DNA of 59,940 nucleotides from Novosphingobium sp. B 225 (GCF_002198665.1 NZ_MWLM01000026.1:1-59940); one strand, 5' to 3'. Shown: positions 17,548-26,802, numbered from the stretch's first letter. The notes: a model not told the origin generated them from the sequence alone. A program made the numbers and translations.

Positions 17548-18696
17548 ATGTACGAACGCAAGCTAAAGCTCTGGCAAGAAGCCGGACTGCTGGACGAGGC
17601 GCAAGCCGCCCGGATCCGCGCGTGGGAGGCCGATCACAGCCGCCCGCTGGCGCTGTGGGCGGTGATCGGGATCGCCGCGCTGGCGATTGGCCTGGGCGTG
17701 GTGCTGGTGGTAGCGGCCAATTGGGAGGAGATCCCCGGCATGGTCCGGCTGGCGCTGCATCTGGCGCTGCTGGCCGGGACACTCGGCTGGCTGTGGCGCC
17801 GCGGGGACCGGATGGCGCGGGCGCAGCCGTGGGGGCTGGAAGCTCTGCTGTTCGTCACCGCCATGCTGGGGATGACGTTCCTCGCCCATGTCGGGCAGGT
17901 CTATCAGACCACTTCGCCGCTGTGGCAGCCGCTGGCCTTGTGGCTGGCACTGATGGGGCCCTTGCTGCTGCTGCGCGGACAAAGCTGGCTTGCGGCCATG
18001 CTGCTGTTCGCCACGTCGGTCTATGCCGTGTGGGACTATGCCGAGCCTGCGGGCGCGGTTTGGGGGCGGAGTGATCGACCCGGCGCCTTGGCGGTGACCG
18101 TGGTTACCGCCTTGCCGCTGCTCTACGCCCCGCTGGCGGCGTGGTGGCGCGGGCGGTCAGCCCGGCCCGCCTTCTGGCTCCGCCTTGAACAAGTGGGCTT
18201 TGCCTATGCCGTAGGCGGGACCAGCCTGATCGCGATTGCCAGCGTGGACAAGTCGTTCGATTCCGGCAGCAACGAATTCGTATCATTCGGCATGCTCGCC
18301 TTGCGCGCGGTCATTGCGCTGGCGGCGGGCGGGGCGATTGCGGCGGCGCGGCCCGGCAAATCAGGGCAGGCGACCGGCGGCATTCTGGCGCTGTGCGCAA
18401 TGGTCCTGCTGCTGGCCTATCCCCTGTCAGGGTCACAAGTGGTGGCGGCGCTGCTGTTCATGGCGCTGTGGGCGGGGATCGCCGGGGCCAGCCTGCATGC
18501 GGGCTGGCGCGGGGTGTTCCAGCTGGCAGTGGCCGTGATCGCCTTGCGCCTGATCGTGCTGAGTTTTGAACTGGACGATGATTTGCTGACCAGCGGCGCC
18601 GGGCTGATTTTCAGCGGGTTGCTGATCCTGGGGATCGCCTGGGGTGCGATGCGGATCGCGCGGCGCTTTGCCCCGCCCCGGGAGAGTGAGGCATGA
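17548..18696 (+). CDS. DUF2157 domain-containing membrane protein
   Basis: A 382-residue multi-pass membrane protein. The soluble N-terminus MYERKLKLWQEAGLLDEAQAARIRAWEAD followed by a first helix ending in VVAANWEEIPGMVRL is the hallmark of DUF2157. About ten further hydrophobic segments follow. Function is unknown, though the family very commonly sits directly upstream of a GDYXXLXY protein, as here (ATGA overlap at 18693-18696). The start at 17548 is preferred because the open sequence upstream lies in the spacer and antisense to ald. Confidence 0.85.
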   Translation: MYERKLKLWQEAGLLDEAQAARIRAWEADHSRPLALWAVIGIAALAIGLGVVLVVAANWEEIPGMVRLALHLALLAGTLGWLWRRGDRMARAQPWGLEALLFVTAMLGMTFLAHVGQVYQTTSPLWQPLALWLALMGPLLLLRGQSWLAAMLLFATSVYAVWDYAEPAGAVWGRSDRPGALAVTVVTALPLLYAPLAAWWRGRSARPAFWLRLEQVGFAYAVGGTSLIAIASVDKSFDSGSNEFVSFGMLALRAVIALAAGGAIAAARPGKSGQATGGILALCAMVLLLAYPLSGSQVVAALLFMALWAGIAGASLHAGWRGVFQLAVAVIALRLIVLSFELDDDLLTSGAGLIFSGLLILGIAWGAMRIARRFAPPRESEA

Positions 18697-19256
18697 ACCG
18701 CCGCCTGATCAACCTCGCCGCGCTGGCGCTGCCCCTGCTTGGCCTCGGCGCGGTCTGGCTGCAGACCGAGCTGCAAAGCCGCGAAGGCACCGAATGGGAC
18801 GTGCCGGTGCAAGGCTATGACCCGCGCGATCTGCTGCGCGGACACTATGTCCAGTTCCAGTATGACTGGCCCGGCCCCGATCCCGAAGCGGGCCGCACCT
18901 GGTCCGCCCTGTGCCTGGTGGGATCGCCGCCCAATCTGGTCCGGGCGGTGCCGATCATGCCCGATGGAACCGCGGCGGGAAATCCCGCCTGCGTGCAGGT
19001 GGCGGGCCAGATTGATCCGCGCGGGGGTCAGGCGGCGAATACGTTCGGCGGGCGGCTCTATGCCCCGAAAAACACCGCGCTGGATCTGCAGGACAAGCTG
19101 GGAGATCCCAAGCTGCAAGGCCTGATCCGCATCCGCTTGCGCCCCGATGGCCACATCACCCCGCTGCGGATGACCTTTCGTCCCCGTCCGCCCCGGCCAG
19201 AAGGTGAAACGGATGCAGATCAGCCACCGGCGGTAAACATTACCCCGCGCCGATGA
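18693..19256 (+). CDS. GDYXXLXY domain-containing protein
   Basis: A 187-residue protein with one N-terminal membrane segment (LINLAALALPLLGLGAVWLQ) and a periplasmic domain. DPRDLLRGHYVQFQYDW is the conserved block that gives the family its name (G-H/D-Y-xx-L/F-x-Y). Function unknown. Its start overlaps the stop of the DUF2157 gene and its stop overlaps the start of the next gene, both as ATGA, so all three are translationally coupled. Confidence 0.85.
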   Translation: MNRRLINLAALALPLLGLGAVWLQTELQSREGTEWDVPVQGYDPRDLLRGHYVQFQYDWPGPDPEAGRTWSALCLVGSPPNLVRAVPIMPDGTAAGNPACVQVAGQIDPRGGQAANTFGGRLYAPKNTALDLQDKLGDPKLQGLIRIRLRPDGHITPLRMTFRPRPPRPEGETDADQPPAVNITPRR

Positions 19257-20065
19257 CCCCCGATCCGCGCCTGCTCGCCGCACTGCATGGGCTGGCGCAG
19301 CAAGCGATGGTCGATGCGCCGGGACTGGCCGTGCTGGGGCTGTGCGGCGCGCAGGGTTCGGGCAAATCTACGCTGATCGCCGCACTGGCAAGCGATCTGG
19401 AGGAACAGGGCACGGCCTGCGCGGTGCTCTCGCTTGACGATCTCTACCTTGGCCGCTCCGCACGGGCAGAGCTGGCGCATCGCTGCCATCCGCTGTTCGC
19501 CACGCGCGGCGTGCCGGGCACGCATGACGTGGCGCTGGGCCTGGCCACGCTGGATGCTCTCGTACGCGGCCTGCCTGCACCGCTGCCGCGCTTTGACAAA
19601 GGCCGCGATGAACCGCTGCCCATGGCGCAATGGCCGCGCGCGCCAGCACAGACGCGGCTGCTGCTGCTCGAAGGCTGGTGCCTTGGCGCGTCACCGCAAG
19701 ACCCGGCGGCACTGGCCGAACCGGTCAATACGCTGGAACGCGATGAGGATCCCCAGGGCCTGTGGCGCGGCGCGGTCAACCGCGCGCTGGCGGGCAGCTA
19801 TGCCGCCCTGTTCGCGCGGATCACCCGGCTTGCCCTGCTGGCCGCGCCGGACTGGCTTGTGGTGCAGGGCTGGCGGGATCAGCAGGAACAGGCACTGCGC
19901 GATGTGGCTGCGCCCCGGGCCATGACCCGCGCCGGGATCGCCCGCTTCGTCCAGCACTATGAACGCCTGACCCGGCACATCCTGACCGAAATGCCGGGGC
20001 GCGCCGATCTGGTGGTGCGGCTGGGGCCAGGCCGGGAAGTGCTGGCATTGGAGAGCAAAAGCTAG
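19253..20065 (+). CDS. P-loop kinase, D-glycerate 3-kinase-like
   Basis: A 270-residue ATP-dependent kinase. The P-loop GLCGAQGSGKST (about 29-40), LSLDDLYLGRSAR, the block HPLFATRGVPGTHDVALG, PRFDKGRDEP and LLLEGWCLGA are the conserved sequence of the plant-type glycerate kinase / YggC-related family. Members phosphorylate D-glycerate or related small substrates; this specificity is inferred. Last gene of the DUF2157 operon. It converges on the TIR-like gene with a GC-rich hairpin between. Confidence 0.85.
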   Translation: MTPDPRLLAALHGLAQQAMVDAPGLAVLGLCGAQGSGKSTLIAALASDLEEQGTACAVLSLDDLYLGRSARAELAHRCHPLFATRGVPGTHDVALGLATLDALVRGLPAPLPRFDKGRDEPLPMAQWPRAPAQTRLLLLEGWCLGASPQDPAALAEPVNTLERDEDPQGLWRGAVNRALAGSYAALFARITRLALLAAPDWLVVQGWRDQQEQALRDVAAPRAMTRAGIARFVQHYERLTRHILTEMPGRADLVVRLGPGREVLALESKS

Positions 20066-20084
20066 AGCGGCGGCCGGCGCCGCT
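20066..20084. terminator. GC-rich hairpin between convergent genes
   Basis: AGCGGCG-GCCGG-CGCCGCT forms a perfect 7-bp stem in the 28-bp gap between two convergent genes. There is no U-tract on either strand, so rho-independent termination is only suggested by position. Confidence 0.4.
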
Positions 20085-20093
20085 GCGCAGACG

Positions 20094-21080
20094 CTACTTG
20101 CGATCCGATCCTACCTTGGCGCAGAACGGCTGCGGCTCCGGCTCGCTCAGCTGGCACTGGGCCTTCACGTCATACTGGCAGAACCAGCCTGCACCGATCG
20201 ACTGGCACTGCGGTGCAGCTGGCGGCAGGCTGACGCCTTGCAGCCGGGCATCAAGATTGGCGGCATGGTTGCGGCACTGCTGCTGCAGCTCTGCCGTGAC
20301 CCATTCCAGCGCCGCGCCTTGCGCCGCAGCCTGATCGGCATGGCCCGGTCCGACTGGCAGGGGCCCCATCACGGCCACTGGCCGGTCGCGCTTGATCCAG
20401 GTGGTGCGCTGTTCCGGATGCAACAAGGCGGCACTGGCTCGCGCGGCATAGCGTCCGCCCTGATAGTCCGCGGTGAAGGCCTTGATTGCCGCGCAGTCGC
20501 CATCCTTGATCGCGGCCCAGGCGCGTTCCTCGTTCCAGCGCGGCCAGGGGATGAATTGCCCCATGCCCAGCACTCCGGACAGCGTGGCCAGCGTGCCGCC
20601 CGTTGCCATCACTGCCACTACCGCCTGGCGCTGGATCATGCGCCGCCGCGCCAGCGGTTCGGGCGGATAGATCTTTGCCCGGCGGTTGCGGACCGCGCCG
20701 ATGATGTCGCGGGTATAGAGGCTGTCAAACAACCCACGCCACCAGCGGCCAAAAGCCGATCCGGCGGGAACCAGATAATCATAGCTCAGCGGCTTGGCGA
20801 CAACCGCCGGGTCCAGCCGGACATGGATGAAATTGTCGGCCCTGGCCGCCAGATCGGCAATCCGGTCAAACCGGGTCAGTTCATCGCCGTCATCCGAACC
20901 CGCCTCGCTTGACCAGCACAGCACCACGCAGCGGGCCTTGGCGATGGCTTTTGCATCGACCGCCCCCTGGCCATCGATCGTGCTCAGGGCCACATCGATC
21001 CCGGCAGCAGACAGCGCATCGGTCAGCTCTGCCGCGCGCGAGCGGAAGGCCGGGCGGACGAAAACCAGAGTATCGATCAT
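20094..21080 (-). CDS. TIR-like domain membrane protein
   Basis: A 328-residue protein. Residues 1-120 read like a TIR fold: IDTLVFVRPAFRSRAAELTDALSAAGIDV, a middle strand ARCVVLCWSSEAGS (49-62), then FIHVRLDPAVVAKPL and AFGRWWRGLFDSLY. I cannot assign the catalytic glutamate of NAD-cleaving TIRs with confidence; E67 is the nearest candidate. Basic residues (RNRRAK, ARRRMIQRQ) precede one membrane helix at about 153-175, so the TIR part should be cytoplasmic. The C-terminal 150 residues hold six cysteines (195, 269, 292, 301, 309, 320), which fits a disulfide-bonded periplasmic domain. The start overlaps the stop of the upstream TPR-type gene (ATGA). Confidence 0.72.
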   Translation of the reverse strand: MIDTLVFVRPAFRSRAAELTDALSAAGIDVALSTIDGQGAVDAKAIAKARCVVLCWSSEAGSDDGDELTRFDRIADLAARADNFIHVRLDPAVVAKPLSYDYLVPAGSAFGRWWRGLFDSLYTRDIIGAVRNRRAKIYPPEPLARRRMIQRQAVVAVMATGGTLATLSGVLGMGQFIPWPRWNEERAWAAIKDGDCAAIKAFTADYQGGRYAARASAALLHPEQRTTWIKRDRPVAVMGPLPVGPGHADQAAAQGAALEWVTAELQQQCRNHAANLDARLQGVSLPPAAPQCQSIGAGWFCQYDVKAQCQLSEPEPQPFCAKVGSDRK

Positions 21081-23023
21081 GGCCGCGCCCCCGCAGCCCG
21101 TGCATCGCGCAAGGCGATCATGCTCGCCCGGATTTGCGCGAATTGCGCCTGACCCTCTGGTGCGACCAGGCCGCTGCGCTCCATCCGGTCCAGTTCGGCC
21201 AGTGCCTCGGCCGGGCTGGTCCCAGCGATCCCCATTGTCGCCATCGTCGTCACGTGGTTGATCAGAACCAGCTGATCGGACCAGATCGCGCCGGGTAACG
21301 CAGCGCGCTTGCGCGACAGGGCCAGTCCGCGCTGAAGATAGGGCGTGGACGCAGGCACGCCGCCCACTATCTGGTTGAAATCCGCCGCCGTCCACAAGGC
21401 ATCGCTCAGGGTGCGGGAAAGCTGGATGTCGCCGGGATCGGCGCGGACCAGATCATCCAGCATGGCAATCGCTTCGTCCAGCGCCGGCATCACCCGGTCA
21501 CGGCGCAGCAGGTGGGCATCGACCTGCGCCTGGTAATGCAGCATCTTTGCCAGGATCATGCGCGGTCCGGGCAGCGCGGGGTTGAGCGCCAGGGCATCCC
21601 GCGCGGTGCGTACGGCGGTGGTAACGGTCCGGTCGGCGTCGAGCCACTGGCCACGCTTTGCCGAAAGCTGCACGGATTTGTCGAGCGCATCGACATAGTT
21701 CCGGAGCCGTTCGAGCGAAGTTGGATCTTTCTCTGCCCGCGTGCGGTTGCTCGCCACGCATTCATCCACCATCGGCCCGGCCGCGTCAGGTGCCAGATCG
21801 AGCAAAAAGCCGGAAGTTCCGCAAATGAGCCCTTCCAGAAAGCCCAGGAGGTAGGGATTTTCGCTGTTGGCCAGCGCCATCGCCCTGGCGCGCCCGATTG
21901 GTTCGACAAAAGAATTCGCCTGCCCGGTCCGGCCTGACAGTTTGCGCGCGCCTTCGATCGTTTGAATATCCAGAAATAGCTGCGCTGCCGCGCTCAGCAC
22001 TTCGCCGCGGATCGCTTCCTGTTGCAGCGTGACGTTGGCCGGATCTTGTCCAAGCCCGGCTCTGATTGCCGCCAGCCCCAGGTCTATCTGCGCCTTGGCC
22101 GTCTTGGCGTCCTGAACCTGGATCGCCGCGATCGCCAGTTCATACCGGGTTACCGCGAGGAGGTTTCCGGCCGCTGGTACCGGATTGGCGTTCCTGAACA
22201 GTTCGGCAAGCCGCACGACTTCCTTGTTCGCGGCGAAAGAATCCTGCAGATCGCCGCGCAGCTTGGCGAAGCGGGCCTTGGTCTGCATCACTTCGATGCG
22301 TTCGAAATCGTTTGCGGCGATCTGTTCCATCCGGGTGACCAGCGCGGGAATCTTGTTGCTTTGTCCTGCGTCCTGATACAGCCCGGCCAGCTGCATCAGA
22401 TCGGCCATGGTCGGGGTTTGCAGGACCACCTGTTCCCACTTGGAGATGGCGCTGGCGGTGGTTTCCAGCCCGCGTTCGACGGCCTGCGAATACATCACCG
22501 CTTCATTGCGCCGCGCAATCGCGGTCTTGCGGGCCAGGATCGCCTTGGTCGCCGCCCAGTTTTCCTTGCCGCCCAGGTTGAACAGGCGCAGCGCTTCGGC
22601 ACCGTCAGGCGTTTCCAGCATGCTGTTGCCGACTTCGAGCAGCACCTGCCGTTCGCGTTCGAAATCCTGATCCTGTTTGGCCAGCAGGGCGACGAACTCG
22701 TCCTTTTCACGCGCGGCTTCGTCCAGCAGGCGTTCCAGTTCGGCAATCGTCGCCTTCTGGCTGGCGGCGCTGGCCGTCTTTGACGAAAGGCGCGCGTTAA
22801 GTTCGACGATCTTTCGGTCGCGTTCATCGATCACGCCGCGCAGCCGGAACAGTTCGGCGCTGGCTTGCCGCCCGAACGATGCAGCAGCTTCGGATGAGGA
22901 ATAGACCAGGGTTGCCACCTGGTTGCGGTCCTGCGCGCTGCGGGCGCGGATCTGGGCATCGGCTGTGCCAGCGCTCAACAGCACGGCCAGAATTGCCAGC
23001 CAGTTCAGAATTGTGCGGGCCAT
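21077..23023 (-). CDS. Secreted coiled-coil/TPR-type protein, partner of TIR-like protein
   Basis: A 648-residue protein with a signal peptide (ILNWLAILAVLLSAGTADAQ, cut after ADA). Residues about 45-120 are a long charged heptad-like helix (RLRGVIDERDRKIVELNARLS, AELERLLDEAAREKDEF), predicted coiled coil. The rest is all-helical with degenerate TPR-like pairs (MADLMQLAGLYQDAGQSNKIPALVTR; NPALPGPRMILAKMLHYQAQVDAHL; DIQLSRTLSDALWTAADFNQ). No enzymatic motif. I place it in the periplasm, where it could meet the cysteine-rich outer domain of the TIR-like protein with which its stop codon overlaps. It starts after the ftsK terminator hairpin, so it likely has its own promoter in 23024-23124. Confidence 0.75.
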   Translation of the reverse strand: MARTILNWLAILAVLLSAGTADAQIRARSAQDRNQVATLVYSSSEAAASFGRQASAELFRLRGVIDERDRKIVELNARLSSKTASAASQKATIAELERLLDEAAREKDEFVALLAKQDQDFERERQVLLEVGNSMLETPDGAEALRLFNLGGKENWAATKAILARKTAIARRNEAVMYSQAVERGLETTASAISKWEQVVLQTPTMADLMQLAGLYQDAGQSNKIPALVTRMEQIAANDFERIEVMQTKARFAKLRGDLQDSFAANKEVVRLAELFRNANPVPAAGNLLAVTRYELAIAAIQVQDAKTAKAQIDLGLAAIRAGLGQDPANVTLQQEAIRGEVLSAAAQLFLDIQTIEGARKLSGRTGQANSFVEPIGRARAMALANSENPYLLGFLEGLICGTSGFLLDLAPDAAGPMVDECVASNRTRAEKDPTSLERLRNYVDALDKSVQLSAKRGQWLDADRTVTTAVRTARDALALNPALPGPRMILAKMLHYQAQVDAHLLRRDRVMPALDEAIAMLDDLVRADPGDIQLSRTLSDALWTAADFNQIVGGVPASTPYLQRGLALSRKRAALPGAIWSDQLVLINHVTTMATMGIAGTSPAEALAELDRMERSGLVAPEGQAQFAQIRASMIALRDARAAGARP

Positions 23024-23124
23024 GGCCAGTCCGTTTGCAACAGCAGCAATCCGCGAGCTTCGGTATATGTGCCGCCAAGTCAATAGAATCATTGCGGCAT
23101 TGCAGGGGCTGGAAGGCTAAAGCT

Positions 23125-23156
23125 AGACCCTGTTCCACCTAAGTGAAACAGGGTCT
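23125..23156 (-). terminator. ftsK terminator hairpin containing the stop codon
   Basis: On the minus strand TAGACCCTGTTTCAC pairs with GTGGAACAGGGTCT across a 4-base loop (14-bp stem, one G-U pair). The TAG is the ftsK stop codon itself. No strong U-tract follows. The same TAGASCCTGT beginning occurs at 28684 and 44984. Confidence 0.6.
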
Positions 23157-25512
23157 AAAGCGGCTGGCCGTCCTTGTCGCGGTAGATTTCGCGGCGGCCG
23201 ACGTGGTTTGCCGGGCCGACGAAGCCGTCTGCTTCCATCCGTTCAACCCATTTTGCCGCCGTATTGTAACCCACGCCCAGCTGGCGCTGGAGCCACGAGG
23301 CACTGGCTTTCTGGCTTTCAAACACGATCTGGCAGGCCTGGCGGTACTTGCGTTCGTCCGGGTTGTCGCTGGCGGTGGCATCCAGATCGTCGAACCCGAA
23401 CATCCCGTCTTCGGGCTCTTCGGTGACCGAATCGACATATTCCGGGCTGCCCTGCGCGCGCCAGTAATCGGCCACGCCTTCCACTTCTTCGTCCGAAACG
23501 AACGGCCCGTGGACGCGGCGGATCGGGTCGGTGTTGGGCTTGTAGAGCATGTCGCCCTTGCCCAGCAGCTGTTCCGCGCCCTGCTCGCCCAGAATGGTAC
23601 GGCTGTCGATCCGGCTGGTCACGGCAAAGCTGATCCGGGTCGGCAGGTTGGCCTTGATCACCCCGGTGATGACATCGACCGAGGGGCGCTGGGTGGCCAT
23701 GATCAGGTGGATCCCGGCCGCGCGGCTCTTTTGCGACAGGCGCTGGATCAGCACTTCGATTTCCTTGCCGACCGTGACCATCAGGTCCGCCAGTTCGTCA
23801 ACGATGACGACGATTTGCGGCAGCGGCTGGTAATCAAGCTGCTGCTCTTCGCACATTTCTTCGCCAGTTTCGGGATCGAAGCCAACCTGGATGCGGCGGC
23901 CCAGCGGCTTGCCCTTGGCCTGCGCGGCGCGGACCTTTTCGTTGAAACCGGCCAGATTGCGGACCGAAATCTCGCTCATCATGCGGTAGCGGCGTTCCAT
24001 TTCCTCGACCGCCCATTTGAGCGCGCGCACCGCCTTGCTGGGTTCGGTCACCACGGGGGAAAGCAAGTGCGGAATGTCGTCATAGCTCTTGAGTTCGAGC
24101 ACTTTGGGATCGACCAGGATCAGGCGGCACTGCGCCGGGGTCAGCCGGTAAAGCAGCGACAGCAGGATGCAGTTGAGCCCGACCGATTTGCCCGAACCGG
24201 TGGTCCCCGCCACCAGCAGGTGCGGCATGGTTGCCAGATCCGCAACCACCGGTTCCCCGGCGATATCCTTGCCCAGGATGATCGGCAGCATGCCCTTGTG
24301 GCCAGCAAAGGCTTCCGATGCGACCATTTCCTTGAAACCGACCATCTGCCGGTCGGCGTTGGGCAGTTCGATCCCCATCACCGTGCGGCCGGGGATGGAA
24401 GAGACGCGCGCTGAAATCGCGCTCATGTTGCGGGCGATGTCGTCCGCCAGCCCGACCACGCGGCTGGCCTTGATGCCCGGCGCTGGTTCCAGTTCGTACA
24501 TGGTCACCACCGGGCCGGTACGCACGGCGGTAATCTCACCCTTTACATTGAAATCGTCGAGCACGGTTTCGAGCAGGCGGGCGTTGCGTTCCAGCGCCAG
24601 CTTGTCGATCTTTTGATGCGAGCTGGGCGGGGCATCGCGCAGCAGATCCAGTCCGGGCAATTCATAGGCGTCGAACAGATCGCCCTGGCGGCTGGTCGCG
24701 GTCAGCTGTGCGGGCTTGGCCGGGCGGGTCGGATCGCTGATTTCGGGCGCGCGGCGCGGCGCGGTGCTGAGCGGTTCGGGGGCAGAGGCACGCTCTTCGC
24801 GCACCCGCTTTTCGCGCGCGACCGGAATGATCCGGTCATTGTCATCATAGCGTGACGGGCGGCGGCGCAGCAGGTTGGGCAGGGTCAACAGGCTGCCCCA
24901 GTCAACCGCAAAGACCCGGCCGGCCAGCACGGCTCCGCCCGCAAGGCACAGCACCGCGGCGGCCAGCGTGGCCCAGCCGCGCCCGGCCTCGGGCAGCATA
25001 TCGGCGAACAGGTGAACCGTCTTTGCACCAAGCAGGCCAAAAATCCCGCCCATGCCCGCGGGCAGCGATCCGCCGGGGCGCGTGAAGGCCAGCGCCATCA
25101 CCGTGCCCAGCAGCGCCATCGCGAACAGCAGCACCCCGATCGGCCGCCACCAGGCGTGGTCGGCGTGGGGCAGATCGGCATCGTCTTCTTCCACCAGCCG
25201 CCACAGCTTGCGCGCAAAGACATAGAGCAAGGGCAGCAGCAGTACCGCGACCGGTCCGAACAGGAACAGCGCGCGTTCGGCCACCCAGGCCCCCGGCGCG
25301 CCCATCCAGTTGAGCACGGGCCCGCCCGATGCGGTCGAAACGCTGGGATCGGTCTGGTGATAGGTCGCCATGGCCAGGGCCAGGAACACCATGCCCGCCA
25401 GCAGCGCCAGCGCGCCCGCGATCTCGGCACTGCGCCGCAGACTGCGCCTGAGCGCAGTGCGCCAATCGACTTTCGCGCCGCGCGTGCCTGCCGAGACTGG
25501 ACGTGTTGCCAT
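23155..25512 (-). CDS. ftsK: DNA translocase FtsK
   Basis: A 785-residue septal DNA pump that clears chromosomes at division and activates XerCD recombination. N-terminal membrane domain with about four to five helices (31-50, 82-100, 124-143, 183-201), a short linker rich in arginine and proline (about 215-300), the RecA-like motor with Walker A AGTTGSGKS (435-443) and Walker B VVIVDELADLM, and the C-terminal gamma winged helix (SWLQRQLGVGYNTAAKWVERM). AGGGGAG lies just upstream of the ATG at 25512, which decides the start against a longer frame. Confidence 0.95.
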   Translation of the reverse strand: MATRPVSAGTRGAKVDWRTALRRSLRRSAEIAGALALLAGMVFLALAMATYHQTDPSVSTASGGPVLNWMGAPGAWVAERALFLFGPVAVLLLPLLYVFARKLWRLVEEDDADLPHADHAWWRPIGVLLFAMALLGTVMALAFTRPGGSLPAGMGGIFGLLGAKTVHLFADMLPEAGRGWATLAAAVLCLAGGAVLAGRVFAVDWGSLLTLPNLLRRRPSRYDDNDRIIPVAREKRVREERASAPEPLSTAPRRAPEISDPTRPAKPAQLTATSRQGDLFDAYELPGLDLLRDAPPSSHQKIDKLALERNARLLETVLDDFNVKGEITAVRTGPVVTMYELEPAPGIKASRVVGLADDIARNMSAISARVSSIPGRTVMGIELPNADRQMVGFKEMVASEAFAGHKGMLPIILGKDIAGEPVVADLATMPHLLVAGTTGSGKSVGLNCILLSLLYRLTPAQCRLILVDPKVLELKSYDDIPHLLSPVVTEPSKAVRALKWAVEEMERRYRMMSEISVRNLAGFNEKVRAAQAKGKPLGRRIQVGFDPETGEEMCEEQQLDYQPLPQIVVIVDELADLMVTVGKEIEVLIQRLSQKSRAAGIHLIMATQRPSVDVITGVIKANLPTRISFAVTSRIDSRTILGEQGAEQLLGKGDMLYKPNTDPIRRVHGPFVSDEEVEGVADYWRAQGSPEYVDSVTEEPEDGMFGFDDLDATASDNPDERKYRQACQIVFESQKASASWLQRQLGVGYNTAAKWVERMEADGFVGPANHVGRREIYRDKDGQPL

Positions 25513-25579
25513 GATGCTCCCCTGATCCGGATCGGCGTTATGCGCCTGTGGGTGACTCCGCGTCAAGAATCCTTGGGAA

Positions 25580-26125
25580 TCAGGCGAGTCGGTTCGCCGC
25601 AGAAAGCCCATCAATCGCCGCCCAGCGGGCATGCTTGAGGCGCTTTGCGGTGTTCGGATTCATCCCGCCGAGCGCGATCACCGGCGCGGGAGAGCGGGCC
25701 GCGATCAGCCGGAACCGCAGCGGCCCCAGTGCTTTGCCGCCGGGGTGTGAGCGTGTCGGGAATACGGGGGAAAGCAGCACGGCATCGGCCCGGCATGCGC
25801 CGCGCAGCTCTTGCAGCGAATGGGCCGTGATCAGCCGCAGTGTCGCCGCTCCCGCCGCGATCCGTCGCGCCGCGCCATAGGCCCCGTCAGCGCTCCAGCG
25901 CCGCGCCTCTGCCGCCGATCCTGCCAGCACCGCCACTTGCCCGCGCGCCCGCGCGATCCGCGCCAGTGCGGTGAACCGTGCGCGCCGCTCAGCCTCGCTC
26001 AGGTGGTAGTGCCGGAACACGAACCCGCTGCCGCGCGGCAGGCGGCGCAGCGCCTGTTCCAGCACGGCATCGTTGCGCGCATCGGATATGAGCCAGAGCT
26101 TCGGCAGGGGCTGGCGGGATCGCAT
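25580..26125 (-). CDS. Thiamine phosphate synthase-like protein (ThiE/TenI family)
   Basis: A 181-residue TIM-barrel-type protein, shorter than typical ThiE (about 210). It begins RQPLPKLWLISDARND and has VFRHYHLSEAERRARF, LITAHSLQELRGA, LLSPVFPTRSHPGGKALGPLRF and VIALGGMNPNTAKRL. These match the thiamine-monophosphate synthase fold, but the first part of the barrel (with the usual Q-R-K pyrophosphate residues) is reduced, so catalysis is uncertain; some family members are regulators or aminases. ATG at 26125 preferred, since the longer frame overlaps the divergent yggS start. Confidence 0.78.
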   Translation of the reverse strand: MRSRQPLPKLWLISDARNDAVLEQALRRLPRGSGFVFRHYHLSEAERRARFTALARIARARGQVAVLAGSAAEARRWSADGAYGAARRIAAGAATLRLITAHSLQELRGACRADAVLLSPVFPTRSHPGGKALGPLRFRLIAARSPAPVIALGGMNPNTAKRLKHARWAAIDGLSAANRLA

Positions 26126-26147
26126 CGCCACGCTATAGCAGCGCGCC

Positions 26148-26801
26148 ATGAATCAGCCACTCGAAGATGTCCGCACCCGCCTCGCTCACGCCGCCGCCAT
26201 CGCCGGGCGCAAGGTGGAAGAACTGACACTGATCGCGATCAGCAAGACCCATGCGGCCGAAGCGATAGTGCCGCTGATCGAAGCCGGGCAGCGCACCTTT
26301 GGTGAGAACCGCGTGCAGGAAGCCCAGGCCAAATGGCCCGCGCTGCGCGCGCAGTATCCTGGGATCGAACTGCATCTGGTCGGCCAGCTGCAATCGAACA
26401 AGGCTGATGAGGCGGTGGCGCTGTTCGATTGCATCCATTCGCTCGACCGGCCCTCGCTGGTGACGGCTCTGGCCCGGGCGATGGACAAGGCCGCGCGGCG
26501 CGTGCCTTGCTTCGTTCAGGTCAACATCGGTGCGGAAGAGCAGAAGGGCGGCTGTGCAATCGCCGATCTGCCCGCTCTGCTGGCCGCAGCGCGCGGTGCG
26601 GACCTGCCGGTGATCGGGTTGATGTGCGTGCCCCCCGCCGGGATTGAGCCCGCGCCGTTCTTTGCCTTGCTCGACAAGCTGGCTGCGGATCACGGGCTGG
26701 CTGGTCGTTCCATGGGCATGTCGGACGATTTCGAAACCGCGATAATGCTGGGCGCGACCCATGTGCGCGTTGGCTCGGCCCTGTTCGGGGTGCGCGGCTG
26801 A
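26148..26801 (+). CDS. YggS family pyridoxal phosphate-binding protein
   Basis: A 217-residue member of the YggS/PLPBP (alanine racemase N-terminal fold) family involved in PLP homeostasis. LIAISKTHA supplies the PLP lysine (K33), then GQRTFGENRVQEAQAKW, LHLVGQLQSNKADEAV, VQVNIGAEEQKGG, LMCVPP and MGMSDDFETAIMLGATHVRVGSALFG, the last being the phosphate-binding block. Family length is 220-240. Its stop is separated by a single base from the end of the convergent pyruvate kinase gene. Confidence 0.93.
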   Translation: MNQPLEDVRTRLAHAAAIAGRKVEELTLIAISKTHAAEAIVPLIEAGQRTFGENRVQEAQAKWPALRAQYPGIELHLVGQLQSNKADEAVALFDCIHSLDRPSLVTALARAMDKAARRVPCFVQVNIGAEEQKGGCAIADLPALLAAARGADLPVIGLMCVPPAGIEPAPFFALLDKLAADHGLAGRSMGMSDDFETAIMLGATHVRVGSALFGVRG

Positions 26802-26802
26802 A

